A DNA stretch of 64,000 nucleotides from Halorarum halophilum (GCF_013401515.1 NZ_CP058529.1:434001-498000); one strand, 5' to 3'; counted from the first letter of the stretch, positions 28,450 to 37,789 are shown. The notes: generated by a model not told the origin, from the sequence alone. Program-made: numbers and translations.

Positions 28450-29313
28450 CTAGTCCCCGTCCGACTCCTCGTCGAGCGCGCGCCGGGGCGTCACGGTCGG
28501 CCCCTCCGGTCCGAAGCCGACGTCAGCCTCGACGCCGAACACCTCGCGGACGAGGTCGGTCGTCACCACCTCGTCCGGCGGCCCCCAGTCGTACGGCTCG
28601 CCGTCTTTCAGCGCGACGAGATTGTCGGCGAACCGCGCCGCCTGGCCGATGTCGTGGAGGACGACGGCGACGGTGACGCCGCGGTCGGCGTTCAGCTGTC
28701 GGACCGCGTCGAGCACGCGGAGCTGGTGGTGGAGGTCGAGGTACGTCGTCGGCTCGTCGAGCAGCAGCACCTCCGTCTCCTGTGCGAGCACCATCGCCAG
28801 CCAGGCGAGCTGTTTCTGTCCGCCCGAGAGGTCGCCGACCGGCCAGTCGGAGAGGCCGTCGACGCCGACCAGTTCGAGCGCCCGGTCGACCGCCTGCTCG
28901 TCGCTCTCGTCCACCGGCTCGAAGAAGCCCCGGTGCGGGTACCGCCCGTGCATCGCCAGTTCGCGCACCGACGTCGACTCCGGCGCGACGTTCTCCTGGG
29001 ACAGCATCCCGAGTTCGCGAGCGAGTTCCTTCGCCGCGAAGGAGTGGACCTCCTTGCCGTCGAGCAGCACCGACCCGCGGTCGGGGTCCATCTCGCCGGC
29101 CATCGCGCGCAGGAGCGTCGACTTCCCGCTCCCGTTCGGCCCGACGAGCGCGGTCACCTCGCCGGCGGGGACGACGAGCGTCTCGGCCTCTACGACCGGC
29201 TCAGCACCGTCGTAGGAGAGCGCCACGTCGTCGACGAATAGCTCCGAGGTGCCAACGTCGTCCGCCTCCGGCCGTTCGACCGGCTCGCGGTCGGGGTCGC
29301 CGAGCGAGCTCAT
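28450..29313 (-). CDS. iron-siderophore/cobalamin-type ABC transporter ATP-binding protein
   Basis: 287 residues from ATG 29313. Walker A is GPNGSGKST, signature LSGGQKQLAWLAM and Walker B VLLLDEPTTYLDLHHQ, the last typical of FepC/BtuD ATPases. A 25-residue acidic N-terminal extension precedes the domain. It overlaps the permease gene by 4 nt (ATGA). It would energise uptake of an iron chelate or cobalamin through the downstream-numbered permease gene at 29310-30461. Confidence 0.87.
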   Translation of the reverse strand: MSSLGDPDREPVERPEADDVGTSELFVDDVALSYDGAEPVVEAETLVVPAGEVTALVGPNGSGKSTLLRAMAGEMDPDRGSVLLDGKEVHSFAAKELARELGMLSQENVAPESTSVRELAMHGRYPHRGFFEPVDESDEQAVDRALELVGVDGLSDWPVGDLSGGQKQLAWLAMVLAQETEVLLLDEPTTYLDLHHQLRVLDAVRQLNADRGVTVAVVLHDIGQAARFADNLVALKDGEPYDWGPPDEVVTTDLVREVFGVEADVGFGPEGPTVTPRRALDEESDGD

Positions 29314-30461
29314 AGGTCCCCCAGCGCCTCCTTCTTCCGCATCAGGTAGAGGAAGTACGGGCCGCCGATGAGGCCCGTGACGATGCCGACCGGCACCTGC
29401 GCCGGGCTCAGCGCGAGGCGCGCGCCGACGTCGGCGACCGCCATCAGCGCCGGCCCGGCGAAGATGCAGCCCACGATGAGCCGCTTGTAGTCGCTCCCCA
29501 CGAGCTGGCGGACCATGTGCGGGACGATCAGGCCGACGAAGCCGACGATACCGGCGACCGCGATGGCGGTAGAGGCGGCGAGGATGGCGACGCCCGACAG
29601 CAGGAACCGGGTCCGTTCGACCCGCATCCCGAGCGAGCGGGCAGTCCGCTCGCCGAGCAGGAGCACGTTCAGCTGACGGGAGCCGATGAGCGCCAGTATG
29701 AGCGCGAGGACGGTCCATGGCAGGGAGACCCGGACCTGCTCCCAGTCGACGCCCGTGAGCGACCCGGTCGTCCAGGCGATCGCCGTCTGCACGACGCCGA
29801 GGTCGTCGGCGACGAGGAACAGCCCGGTCTGGAGCGACTGGAACACCGTGCTGACGATGACGCCGGCGAGCACCAGTCGGACGGGGCTCGTCCCGCCCTT
29901 CCACGCGATGGCGTACACGAGGAGGAACGCGAGCGCGCCGCCGAGCGCTGCGATGACCGGGAGGAGCTGCGAGAGGCCGCTGAAGACGACGAGCGTGAGG
30001 AGGATGGCGAGGCCGGCGCCGGAGGAGACGCCGAGGATGTAGGGGGAGGCGAGTTCGTTCCGCGTCACGGCCTGGAACACCGCCCCGGAGGCCGCGAGGT
30101 TCGCGCCGACGATCACGGCGACGATGACGCGCGGCATTCGGATCTGCCAGACGACCAGCGACTCGCGGGACAGTTCGACCTCCGCCGTCGAGAGACCGAG
30201 CACGCGCGCGAGTTCGGTCCCGAAGCCGTCGCCGAGGAACAGTCGGAAGAGGAACTGGGGGTTGCTCCAGACGACCGGGTCGAACACGGCGCGCCAGGCC
30301 GCCGGGATGGACATCGTGAACGCGCCGAAACTGACCTGGATCAGGCCGGAGACGAACACGATGGCGAGGCTCCCGAGGACGACGGTCAGGAGCGGTCCGT
30401 CGACCCACGAGAGGCGGTCCTGTATGGTGCTCACCCGGTGGGACCGCGTCTCACCGGCCAT
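29310..30461 (-). CDS. iron-siderophore/cobalamin-type ABC transporter permease (FecCD family)
   Basis: 383 residues from ATG 30461. About ten membrane segments with FecCD motifs: WQIRMPRVIVAVIVGANLAASGAVFQAVTRNELASPYILG and GIVGFVGLIVPHMVRQLVGSD. A single permease gene implies a homodimer, as for BtuC. The intergenic region before it (30462-30608) holds an iron-box-like palindrome, so it may have its own promoter in addition to read-through from the binding-protein gene. Confidence 0.9.
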   Translation of the reverse strand: MAGETRSHRVSTIQDRLSWVDGPLLTVVLGSLAIVFVSGLIQVSFGAFTMSIPAAWRAVFDPVVWSNPQFLFRLFLGDGFGTELARVLGLSTAEVELSRESLVVWQIRMPRVIVAVIVGANLAASGAVFQAVTRNELASPYILGVSSGAGLAILLTLVVFSGLSQLLPVIAALGGALAFLLVYAIAWKGGTSPVRLVLAGVIVSTVFQSLQTGLFLVADDLGVVQTAIAWTTGSLTGVDWEQVRVSLPWTVLALILALIGSRQLNVLLLGERTARSLGMRVERTRFLLSGVAILAASTAIAVAGIVGFVGLIVPHMVRQLVGSDYKRLIVGCIFAGPALMAVADVGARLALSPAQVPVGIVTGLIGGPYFLYLMRKKEALGDL

Positions 30462-30495
30462 CAGCGACCTCCCTCGCTCCGACAGTACATATCAT

Positions 30496-30509
30496 TTAGG
30501 CGGCCCTAA
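30496..30509. promoter_or_regulatory. iron-box-like inverted repeat upstream of the FecCD permease gene
   Basis: TTAGGCGGCCCTAA, a 14-bp near-palindrome 35-48 nt upstream of ATG 30461. It matches two further sites upstream of the binding-protein gene in having TTxGGC, two bases and (G/C)CCTAA. The architecture suggests control by a DtxR/SirR-type metal regulator; the regulator assignment is inference. Confidence 0.5.
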
Positions 30510-30608
30510 TTCAGGAAAAGGGCTTCGGTCCGCCGTTCAGCTCCAGTCCGAGTCCCGGCCTCGATTCGGATCCGTCGCGGGCCGGTCACCACCCCTCTCA
30601 CGGTCGCC

Positions 30609-31769
30609 TCAGACGTCCCCGTTGACGATGTCGGCGACCCGGCCCCGGTCGAACAGTTCGCCCTCGAAGCCGTACACCTGACTCGCGGCGCGTTCGGTGA
30701 GGACGAGGTTCGTGATCGGCCCCTGGTACAGCGACCCGCCACGGTATACGTCGCCGTTCTGGACGGCCGTCAGCGAACTCGCCACGTCGTGGTTCTCCAT
30801 GAACGAGACGACGGTGTTCCGGAACTCGTCGGCGGTCTTCGCCTCCTGCCCGCGGAGGAGGAGCACGTCCGGGTCGATCTCCAACAGCGTCTCGTAGTCG
30901 ATCTCGCCGCGGTTGCTGTGGAAGTCCTGTACGTCGGTCTCGGCGAGCGCGTCCCTCACCTGCAGGTCGCGCCACTGCTTGAAGCTCGTCCCCTCGCTGA
31001 TGAGGTACGGCGAGAACGTATCGGGCTGGTCGCCGCCGGCCCACACGATGGCGACAGCGGGCCGTTCACCCTCCGCGGGGACGACATCGGACAGCGAGCT
31101 CTGGAACTCGTCGTGGAGGGCGCTGAACGCCTCGTACCGGTCGGTGCGCTGGAAGAGCTGCGCGAGCTTCCCGAAGGCCTCGTAGAGGGTGTAGTACTGG
31201 TAGTCCTCGTGCCACGCGTACCCCTGCGAGAAGATGCTGTTCCCGAAGAACGGCCCGACCTGCTCGCTTATCTCGTCGACGTCCGACTGTTCCCAGCCCT
31301 TGAAGCGGTTCATCAGGAAGTTCGGGTCGATGACGTGGACGTCCGCGTCGAGTTCCAGCAGGAGTTCCTTGCTGACGCCGTCCTGGTACAGGTCCACCAT
31401 CCCGCTCGTGTCGACCGACACCCCGTCGACCTCGTCGTAGTACTGGGTGTGATAGCGGCTGGTGAGCCAGACACCCTTCGGCGGTTCGACGCCGAGCGCG
31501 ACGCCCATGTCCGCCCAGCTCCCGTTGTTCGCGACCCACGTCTCGGGGACCGCGTCGAAGGAGACCTCGCCGACCGGATCGATCGACACCGTGTAGCTCC
31601 CGCCCTCCGAGCCGTCCGTTTCGGTTCCCGCGTCGCTCCCGGTATCCGTCGGAGCGTCGGTGGTCCCGTCCGTCGGCGTTCCGGTCGCCGGGTCGTTCGT
31701 GCCCGCACAGCCGGCCAGTCCAGTCGCGAGCGCCCCGGCGCCGATACCGATGAAGTCTCGTCGTCGCAT
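30609..31769 (-). CDS. iron-siderophore/cobalamin-type ABC transporter substrate-binding lipoprotein
   Basis: 386 residues from ATG 31769. A Tat signal RRRDFIGIGAG at residues 2-12 leads to the lipobox LAGC (Cys21); a Thr/Asp/Gly-rich spacer runs to about residue 60. The mature protein has two-lobe TroA-like features (FDAVPETWVANNGSWADMGVALGV, ELLLELDADVHVIDPNFL, TLLEIDPDVLLLRGQ). Ligand is inferred as an Fe(III) chelate because of the iron-box-like sites at its promoter; cobalamin is an alternative. First gene of the uptake cluster. Confidence 0.87.
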   Translation of the reverse strand: MRRRDFIGIGAGALATGLAGCAGTNDPATGTPTDGTTDAPTDTGSDAGTETDGSEGGSYTVSIDPVGEVSFDAVPETWVANNGSWADMGVALGVEPPKGVWLTSRYHTQYYDEVDGVSVDTSGMVDLYQDGVSKELLLELDADVHVIDPNFLMNRFKGWEQSDVDEISEQVGPFFGNSIFSQGYAWHEDYQYYTLYEAFGKLAQLFQRTDRYEAFSALHDEFQSSLSDVVPAEGERPAVAIVWAGGDQPDTFSPYLISEGTSFKQWRDLQVRDALAETDVQDFHSNRGEIDYETLLEIDPDVLLLRGQEAKTADEFRNTVVSFMENHDVASSLTAVQNGDVYRGGSLYQGPITNLVLTERAASQVYGFEGELFDRGRVADIVNGDV

Positions 31770-31773
31770 GCCT

Positions 31774-31787
31774 TTTGGCTCGCCTAA
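31774..31787. promoter_or_regulatory. iron-box-like inverted repeat between TATA box and start of the binding-protein gene
   Basis: TTTGGCTCGCCTAA (14 bp; near-perfect dyad) starts 5 nt upstream of ATG 31769. Placed there, a bound repressor would cover the expected transcription start of a leaderless mRNA. Confidence 0.5.
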
Positions 31788-31790
31788 ACA

Positions 31791-31798
31791 TTCATAAG
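31791..31798 (-). promoter_or_regulatory. TATA-like element of the iron-uptake binding-protein gene
   Basis: Minus strand CTTATGAA, centred about 26 nt before ATG 31769 and flanked on both sides by iron-box-like repeats. Confidence 0.5.
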
Positions 31799-31809
31799 CC
31801 CGTCGGTCT

Positions 31810-31823
31810 TTCGGCGGGCCTAA
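31810..31823. promoter_or_regulatory. iron-box-like inverted repeat upstream of the binding-protein TATA box
   Basis: TTCGGCGGGCCTAA (14 bp) lies just upstream of the TATA-like element and about 100 nt before the divergent GTG 31920. One mismatch to a perfect TTAGGCnnGCCTAA dyad. Confidence 0.45.
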
Positions 31824-31919
31824 TCCCCCCTGTCACGCGCTCCCATCCGCCCGAGCACGGTTCCCGTCCCGCGGGGCGTCGCCCAGAACGCTTACCTTGG
31901 CCCGAGCGGACCGTGGCCT

Positions 31920-32462
31920 GTGGACGAACTCGTCGTCTCGACAGACGTGTACGTGCCGCCCGACGAGGTGTACGAGTTCCTGCGGGACTTCGAGGGCTAC
32001 TCGCGGTTCACCGAGTATCTGAAGCGGGTAGAACGTATCCACGGGGACGGCGGCGTCGGTAGCCGCTACGCGCTCCGGTTCGCGTGGTGGAAGCTCACCT
32101 ACACCGCCCGCTCGGAGGTGACCGAGGTGGACCCGCCCCGACGGATCGACTGGCGGGTGACGAAGGACATCGACGCTCACGGCTTCTGGCGGATCGACCC
32201 GTTCGAGGAGCTCCCCGCGACTGCGCCCGAGTACGCCGACGAGGGCTGCCGGGTCACGTTCGAGGTCCGCTTCGACGCCGAGTCGGCCGACACCTCCGCG
32301 GTGTCGCTCCCGCGGTTCGTCTCGTTCGACCGGGTACTGGGCATGGTTCGACCGAAGGTACAGGAGGAGGCCGAGCGCATCGTGCGGCGAGCGGTCCGGG
32401 AACTCGAGGGGCGCGACCGGGACGTTCGACTGGAGGTGCGAAGCGACGGTGGCCTCGTATGA
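31920..32462 (+). CDS. SRPBCC-superfamily (polyketide cyclase/START-like) protein
   Basis: 180 residues from GTG 31920. The pattern of N-terminal strand (ELVVSTDVYVPPDEVYEFLRDFEGYSRFTEYLKRVERI), central beta sheet and C-terminal helix (MVRPKVQEEAERIVRRAVREL) fits the helix-grip SRPBCC fold, which binds hydrophobic ligands. Specific ligand unknown. It is divergent from the iron-uptake cluster and 84 nt before trkA; the shared upstream iron-box-like site may also influence it. Confidence 0.7.
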   Translation: MDELVVSTDVYVPPDEVYEFLRDFEGYSRFTEYLKRVERIHGDGGVGSRYALRFAWWKLTYTARSEVTEVDPPRRIDWRVTKDIDAHGFWRIDPFEELPATAPEYADEGCRVTFEVRFDAESADTSAVSLPRFVSFDRVLGMVRPKVQEEAERIVRRAVRELEGRDRDVRLEVRSDGGLV

Positions 32463-32546
32463 GACACAGCCGACTAGGGAGATGCTCCCGGAACCCTCAT
32501 ACCGCCCCCGCCTGTCAAGCCACGTAATGAACGGGGTGACCGCCTA

Positions 32547-33884
32547 GTGCGCGTCGTCGTCATCGGCGCCGGACAGGTCGGCGAGTCGATCGCGGCGGAC
32601 CTCGACGACTCGAACGAGGTCGTCGTCATCGAGCGGGACCCGGATCGCTGCGAGGAGTTGACCTACGACCTCGACGTGCTGACGATCAACGGGGACGGCA
32701 CGTCCGTCGAGACGCTGGAGGAGGCTGGCGTGATGGACGCGGACATGGTCATCGCCTCGACGGACGACGACGAGACGAACATCGTCGCCTGCTCGACGGT
32801 GAAGGCGATCAGCGACGCGTTCACCATCGCTCGCGTGAAGGAGACGGAGTACCTGAAGACCTGGCGGCGCTCCAACACGGCGTTCGGCATCGACTTCATG
32901 GTGTGCACCAACCTGCTCACGGCCCAGTCGGTCGTGCGCGTCGTCGGCCTGCCGGCGGCCATCGACGTGGATCCTTTCGCGGGGGGGAAGGTCCAGATGG
33001 CCGAGTTCGAGATCGCCGAGGGAAGCGGCGTCGCGGGCGAGACCGTCTCGGAGGCCGACCGGTTCGACTCGCTCACGTTCGCCGCGCTGCTCCGGGGGGA
33101 GGAGGTCGTCATCCCGACCGGGGAGACGGTCATCCAGCAGGACGACCGGATCATCGTCATCGGAAGCCCCCGGAGCGTGCGCGAGTTCGCGTCGACGGTC
33201 GCCAGCGGCGACGCGCGGAACGACGTGACGAAGGCGGTCATCGTCGGCGGTTCACAGATCGGATACCACGTGGCGCGCCTGTTCGAGGAGCGGGACATCT
33301 CCGTGCGCCTCATCGAACAGGACGCCAACAGGGCACGGCGCCTCGCGGAGGACCTGCCAGGATCCGTCGTCCTCCAGTCGGACGCGACCGACGTGGACTT
33401 CCTCGAACGCGAGCACGTCGGCGACGCCGACGTGCTCGTCGGCGCGCTCGACTCCGACGAGAAGAACCTCCTGGCGTGTCTGCTCGCCAAGCGCCTCGGC
33501 GTCGGCCGGACCGTCTCGATCGTGGACAGCGATCCCTACATCGACCTGTTCGAGACGGTCGGCGTCGACGTGGCGATCAGCCCGCGGGCGGTCGTCGCGG
33601 AGGAGATCACGCGGTTCACCCGGGAGGGCGGCGCGGAGAACGTCGCGCTCATCGAGTCACACAAGGCGGAGGTGATCGAGATCGAGGTCGAACCCGACAG
33701 CCCGCTCGCGGGCCAGACCATCCGCGAGTCGGTCGCGAGCCTCCCGGAGCGGGTCGTCTTCGGCGCCATCACCAGGAACGGGACGTTCATCACGCCGCGC
33801 GGGGACACCGTTATCGAGGTCGGCGACCACGTCGTCGCGTTCGCGCCCGCGGACGTCGCTGAGGAACTGACCGCCCGGTTGTAG
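32547..33884 (+). CDS. trkA: Trk K+ uptake system regulatory NAD-binding protein TrkA
   Basis: 445 residues from GTG 32547. Two RCK units: the first begins VVVIGAGQVGESIA (GxGxxG at residues 7-12), the second KAVIVGGSQIGYHVARLF near residue 231. Each is followed by a TrkA-C domain (for example SPLAGQTIRESVASLPERVVFGAI). TrkA binds NAD(H) on the cytoplasmic side of the membrane and gates the TrkH K+ channel encoded immediately downstream, here with a 57-nt gap. K+ uptake is central to haloarchaeal osmoadaptation. Confidence 0.93.
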   Translation: MRVVVIGAGQVGESIAADLDDSNEVVVIERDPDRCEELTYDLDVLTINGDGTSVETLEEAGVMDADMVIASTDDDETNIVACSTVKAISDAFTIARVKETEYLKTWRRSNTAFGIDFMVCTNLLTAQSVVRVVGLPAAIDVDPFAGGKVQMAEFEIAEGSGVAGETVSEADRFDSLTFAALLRGEEVVIPTGETVIQQDDRIIVIGSPRSVREFASTVASGDARNDVTKAVIVGGSQIGYHVARLFEERDISVRLIEQDANRARRLAEDLPGSVVLQSDATDVDFLEREHVGDADVLVGALDSDEKNLLACLLAKRLGVGRTVSIVDSDPYIDLFETVGVDVAISPRAVVAEEITRFTREGGAENVALIESHKAEVIEIEVEPDSPLAGQTIRESVASLPERVVFGAITRNGTFITPRGDTVIEVGDHVVAFAPADVAEELTARL

Positions 33885-33941
33885 GTCCCACCCCATTCGG
33901 AATCCGGCGCCTTCTTACCGTTCACAGGAGTGGCAGTTTGT

Positions 33942-35582
33942 ATGTCGCGCACCGGGTGGTCGCTCACCGTCCGCTACCGTGCGAGTCTCAGTCTCGTCGG
34001 GACGGTTCTGCGCTATCTCGCCGTTCCGCTTCTCGTCCCCCTCGTCGTCGCCGTCTACTACGGGGAGACCATCGCGCCGTTCGTCGTCACCATCCTCCTC
34101 ACGGCGACGGTCGGCACCGCGCTCGAACGGCTCGACCCGGACCCGGACATCGGCGCACGAGAGGGGCTGTTGATGGTCGCGCTCACCTGGCTCATGGTCG
34201 CGCTGGTCGGGGCCGTCCCGTACCTGGTCGAGGCGCACGGGATCCCCGGCATCGACCCCGCGGCTCACCCCGGGTCGACCCTCGGCCACCCGTCGAACGC
34301 CCTCTTCGAGTCCATGTCCGGGTTCACGACGACGGGGGCGACCGTCGTCGGGGAGATATCGTTCGACGCGCATACGCGCGGGGTGCTGTTGTGGCGCCAA
34401 CTCACGCAGTGGCTCGGCGGGATGGGGATCGTCGTCCTCGCGGTGGCGATCCTCCCGCAGCTGTCGGTCGGGGGGGCACAGCTCATGGACGCGGAGGCGC
34501 CCGGCCCGGGAATCGAGAAGCTCACACCACGGATCGCCGAGACCGCGCGTGTACTCTGGGGCGCGTACCTCGGGCTCACGCTCCTCGAGATCACCCTCCT
34601 GTACGGCCTCCACGTCGCCGGTCCCCCTCTGGGTATGCCCGGTCTCGCGCCGAACATGGACCTGTACAACGCCGTCGCGCACGGGCTGACGACGATGCCG
34701 ACGGGAGGGTTCTCCCCGGAAGCGCGCTCGATCGAGGCGTTCTCGGCGACCGTCCAGTGGGTCATCATCCCGTTCATGATCGCGGCGGGGACCAACTTCG
34801 CCCTGTTCTGGCACGCCCTGACGGGCAACCCCGACCGACTGTTCGAGGATCAGGAGTGGCGGGTGTTCCTCGGCGCGATAGGCGTGTTGACGGCCGTCGT
34901 CGCGGGGATGCTGTTCGCGGGGGCCGGCTTCGTCGAGACAGCCCCGGCCCAGGAGACGTTCGGATCGACCTATCTGGAGGAGATCATCGAGACCATCCCC
35001 GGGAACGCGGAACCGGCGCTCCGACACGCGCTGTTCCAGGTCGTCTCCATCGTGACGACGACGGGGTACGCGAGCATCGACTTCAACGCGTGGAGCCCTC
35101 CCCTCAAGTACGCGCTGCTGTTCGGGATGTTCGTCGGCGGATCCGCGGGGTCGACCGGCGGCGCGGTGAAGGTCGTCCGCTGGTACGTCATCCTCAAGAC
35201 CGTCCGTCGGGAGCTGTTCACGACGGCCCACCCCCGGGCGGTCAGACCCGTCAGGCTGAACGGCCGTCCCCTCGACGAACGCGCGATCCGCGGTATCTTC
35301 GCGTTCACCCTCCTCTACTTGGTGCTGTTCTTCGTCGGCACGCTCGTACTGTTCCTCGACACGGTCCGGGTCCACGACGGGATGACCGTCCTGGAGGCGA
35401 TGAGCGCGGTCGCGGCGACGCTGGGGAACGTCGGTCCGGGGTTCGGCAGCGTCGGCCCGATGGGGAGCTACCGATCGTTCTCCGGGGCGGGGAAACTGCT
35501 GATGGTAGTGCTGATGTGGATCGGCCGGCTGGAGATTATCCCCGTGCTGGCGTGTCTCACGCCGGAGTTCTGGCGCCGGTGA
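33942..35582 (+). CDS. trkH: Trk-type K+ transporter membrane subunit TrkH
   Basis: 546 residues from ATG 33942. Membrane helices with four pore-loop units are recognisable, including FESMSGFTTTGATVVGE, AVAHGLTTMPTGGFSPEARSI, SIVTTTGYASIDFNAWSP and ATLGNVGPGFGSVGPMGSY; the conserved pore glycines are present. It forms the K+ channel/transporter partner of TrkA. A GC-rich hairpin and T-run follow its stop. Confidence 0.92.
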   Translation: MSRTGWSLTVRYRASLSLVGTVLRYLAVPLLVPLVVAVYYGETIAPFVVTILLTATVGTALERLDPDPDIGAREGLLMVALTWLMVALVGAVPYLVEAHGIPGIDPAAHPGSTLGHPSNALFESMSGFTTTGATVVGEISFDAHTRGVLLWRQLTQWLGGMGIVVLAVAILPQLSVGGAQLMDAEAPGPGIEKLTPRIAETARVLWGAYLGLTLLEITLLYGLHVAGPPLGMPGLAPNMDLYNAVAHGLTTMPTGGFSPEARSIEAFSATVQWVIIPFMIAAGTNFALFWHALTGNPDRLFEDQEWRVFLGAIGVLTAVVAGMLFAGAGFVETAPAQETFGSTYLEEIIETIPGNAEPALRHALFQVVSIVTTTGYASIDFNAWSPPLKYALLFGMFVGGSAGSTGGAVKVVRWYVILKTVRRELFTTAHPRAVRPVRLNGRPLDERAIRGIFAFTLLYLVLFFVGTLVLFLDTVRVHDGMTVLEAMSAVAATLGNVGPGFGSVGPMGSYRSFSGAGKLLMVVLMWIGRLEIIPVLACLTPEFWRR

Positions 35583-35613
35583 GGCGGAATCCGCCGATGC
35601 ACGTAACGTTTTT
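35583..35613 (+). terminator. possible terminator after trkH
   Basis: GGCGG at 35583-35587 pairs with CCGCC at 35591-35595, followed after 13 nt by a run of five T at 35609-35613. It separates trkA-trkH from the CHAT-like gene. The pairing is short, so this is tentative. Confidence 0.35.
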
Positions 35614-35713
35614 GTCGGATCTCGGGAATCGGATAGTGGGAAATGCATAGACGACGGGGGGACCGGGACCGAGCCGATCGTCGCATCCGTAGCCGATACG
35701 GCGGGCGAACGCC

Positions 35714-37789
35714 GTGATCAAGTTCGGACGCGACGGCGAGGACCTCCTCGTCCAGGACGACATCGAGGACGTCGTCTTCCGTATCGACACTCGCGGCGCA
35801 GAGACGCGGTCGGCGGACCCGGACCGGTTCGTGTTCCCGGTCGACTCGGCCGTGGCGTTCGAGACCGACCACCTGGCGTTCCGAAAGCCCGTCTCGGTGT
35901 ACGTCCGTCGCGACGGGGAACTCGTCAACTCCTGCCCGCCGGGGCAGACGACGACCGTCTCGGACGGCCGGTACGAACTCGAGATCTCCCCCGCGCCGAT
36001 GAAGCTGTACATCAGGCTCGACGGCTCGCTCGAAGTGGGGAGCGAGGGCGGCCGTACTCACCTCCGCTTCGACGGGGCCCGGACCGTCCGGGTCGGCGCA
36101 CGGTCGTTCCACGGTCGGCCGGCCGGGACGGTAACGGTGCCCGAGTCGCCCTCTGGGCTCATGGAGGCGGTCTCGACGTTCGGGTCCGCGCTTGCGACGA
36201 CGTCGCCGGAACGGTCGTTCCCGACGCTCCGCGGTCACCCGCCGCTGGTCGCGTTCGGTGAGGAACGGGACGTCCCGTCGTTCGCCGCCCCGCCGTCGAC
36301 GGGCGTCACGATCGAAGTGCCCGAGGACTGGGGGTCGGTGTACACGGTGGCGACGCTTGCGTACTACCTCGGCGCCTCGGTGGTCCCGGGTGAACGCCCC
36401 CGCGTGACCGCGGCGGGCGCCTCGCACTCCCTCGCCGACGGCCGACTCGCCGAGAACGCGCAGTCGCTCCTCGAACACGTCTTCCTGCTCGACTGCGTGG
36501 TCCGCACGGAGGGGTTCTACGACGTCGACCTGCACGAACGACGGGCGGTCGAGCGTGAGGTCGACATCGACCCCGAAGCGCTGTACGACCTGCCGATCGA
36601 CGAGCGCCTCGCACGCTACCTCGAGATCCCCATCGACCCCCTCTCGGGGTTGCTCGACTGGCACCTCACGACCGACATGGCGGCCGAGCCGGCGAGCGCG
36701 GAACTGCTCCCGTTCGTCGTCAACGACCTCTCCGCCATCAGGGACCCCGCGTCCGTCCCGGAGACGGGGGACCACTACACTGAGTCGCTCGGCGACTTCT
36801 ACCGCTCGGACGACGGCGAGGAGGACGACGAGGACGTTCCGACGGGACGGGTCGACAGGACCGCGTTCCAGGACGAGACGGTCGTCACCCCGGAGCCGGT
36901 CGACACCGTCGGCCACACCTGGATCGGCGACGGCTACCCGGTCGGCGCGTCGAAGCCCACCGTCGGCGCGTACCGCCGGCGCATCGACCAGCCTGCCTCG
37001 GAGTCGCGCGTCATCGACGTCCAGGTCGTCTGCAACGAGGCGGAGATGCGCGAGGAGACAGAACAGCTGTACGGCTTCCGGGACTACCTCGAGTTCGAGA
37101 TCGACATCGTCTACGACCTCGCGCGCGAGGAGCTCCGCGAACTCCTCGCCGACGACCACGACTTCTTCCACTTCGTCGGCCACGTCGACGCCGAGGGCAT
37201 GAAGTGTACTGACGGCTACCTCGACCTCCACACGCTGGAGGAGACGGGCGTGAAGGCGTTCCTGCTGAACGCCTGCACTTCGTACGCGCAGGGGATGCAG
37301 CTGGTCCACGCCGGCAGCATCGGCGGTCTCGTGACGACGACCGACGTTGGGAACATCATGGCGACGAACGCCGGCCGGACGATGGCGCGCCTGCTCGACT
37401 ACGGCTTCGACCTCCACGGCGTGCTGGACGTGGTGAAGAAGGTCCACGTCGTCGGCGGTGCGTACTCGGTCGTCGGCGACGCCGGTGTGACGCTCTGTCA
37501 GGCGAGTAGCGGAACGCCAGCACTCGTCGAGATCAACACGCGGGAGAAGCCCTCCGAGGATTCGTTCGAGTTGCTACATCGCGTGTACACGACGAGGAAC
37601 TACAACGTCGGGAGCCTGTTCGTAGACCACTTCGCCGGTGGCGGAACCCACTACGTCGTCGGTGGCCCACCGCATTCACTCGTAGTGTCAAGGGAGGAAC
37701 TCAGACGTTCTGCGACGGAACGACGGACACCAGTAATACTCGATCACGAACTGCGGTGGTCGGACGAACTGAACTTCGACGAATTCTGA
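35714..37789 (+). CDS. large protein with C-terminal CHAT-like (caspase-family) protease domain
   Basis: 691 residues from GTG 35714. Residues 1-130 look beta-rich (FRIDTRGAETR, VSVYVRRDGELVNS). A middle region of unclear fold (130-430) includes an acidic linker near 366-376. Residues about 430-600 resemble a CHAT domain: FFHFVGH with His490, then AFLLNACTSYAQGMQLVHAGSIGGLVTT with Cys521, the order and spacing of the caspase-type dyad. CHAT proteins are predicted cysteine proteases, some used in bacterial gasdermin or CRISPR-associated immunity. No membrane segment seen. The last ~40 codons are lower in GC. The stop touches the convergent small gene. Function unknown; CHAT call is by motif only. 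Confidence 0.75.
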   Translation: MIKFGRDGEDLLVQDDIEDVVFRIDTRGAETRSADPDRFVFPVDSAVAFETDHLAFRKPVSVYVRRDGELVNSCPPGQTTTVSDGRYELEISPAPMKLYIRLDGSLEVGSEGGRTHLRFDGARTVRVGARSFHGRPAGTVTVPESPSGLMEAVSTFGSALATTSPERSFPTLRGHPPLVAFGEERDVPSFAAPPSTGVTIEVPEDWGSVYTVATLAYYLGASVVPGERPRVTAAGASHSLADGRLAENAQSLLEHVFLLDCVVRTEGFYDVDLHERRAVEREVDIDPEALYDLPIDERLARYLEIPIDPLSGLLDWHLTTDMAAEPASAELLPFVVNDLSAIRDPASVPETGDHYTESLGDFYRSDDGEEDDEDVPTGRVDRTAFQDETVVTPEPVDTVGHTWIGDGYPVGASKPTVGAYRRRIDQPASESRVIDVQVVCNEAEMREETEQLYGFRDYLEFEIDIVYDLAREELRELLADDHDFFHFVGHVDAEGMKCTDGYLDLHTLEETGVKAFLLNACTSYAQGMQLVHAGSIGGLVTTTDVGNIMATNAGRTMARLLDYGFDLHGVLDVVKKVHVVGGAYSVVGDAGVTLCQASSGTPALVEINTREKPSEDSFELLHRVYTTRNYNVGSLFVDHFAGGGTHYVVGGPPHSLVVSREELRRSATERRTPVILDHELRWSDELNFDEF

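Noticed and set aside
35468-37447. 659-codon minus-strand frame opposite the CHAT-like gene
   Set aside because: Considered as an antisense gene, but it has shadow composition and runs into trkH.
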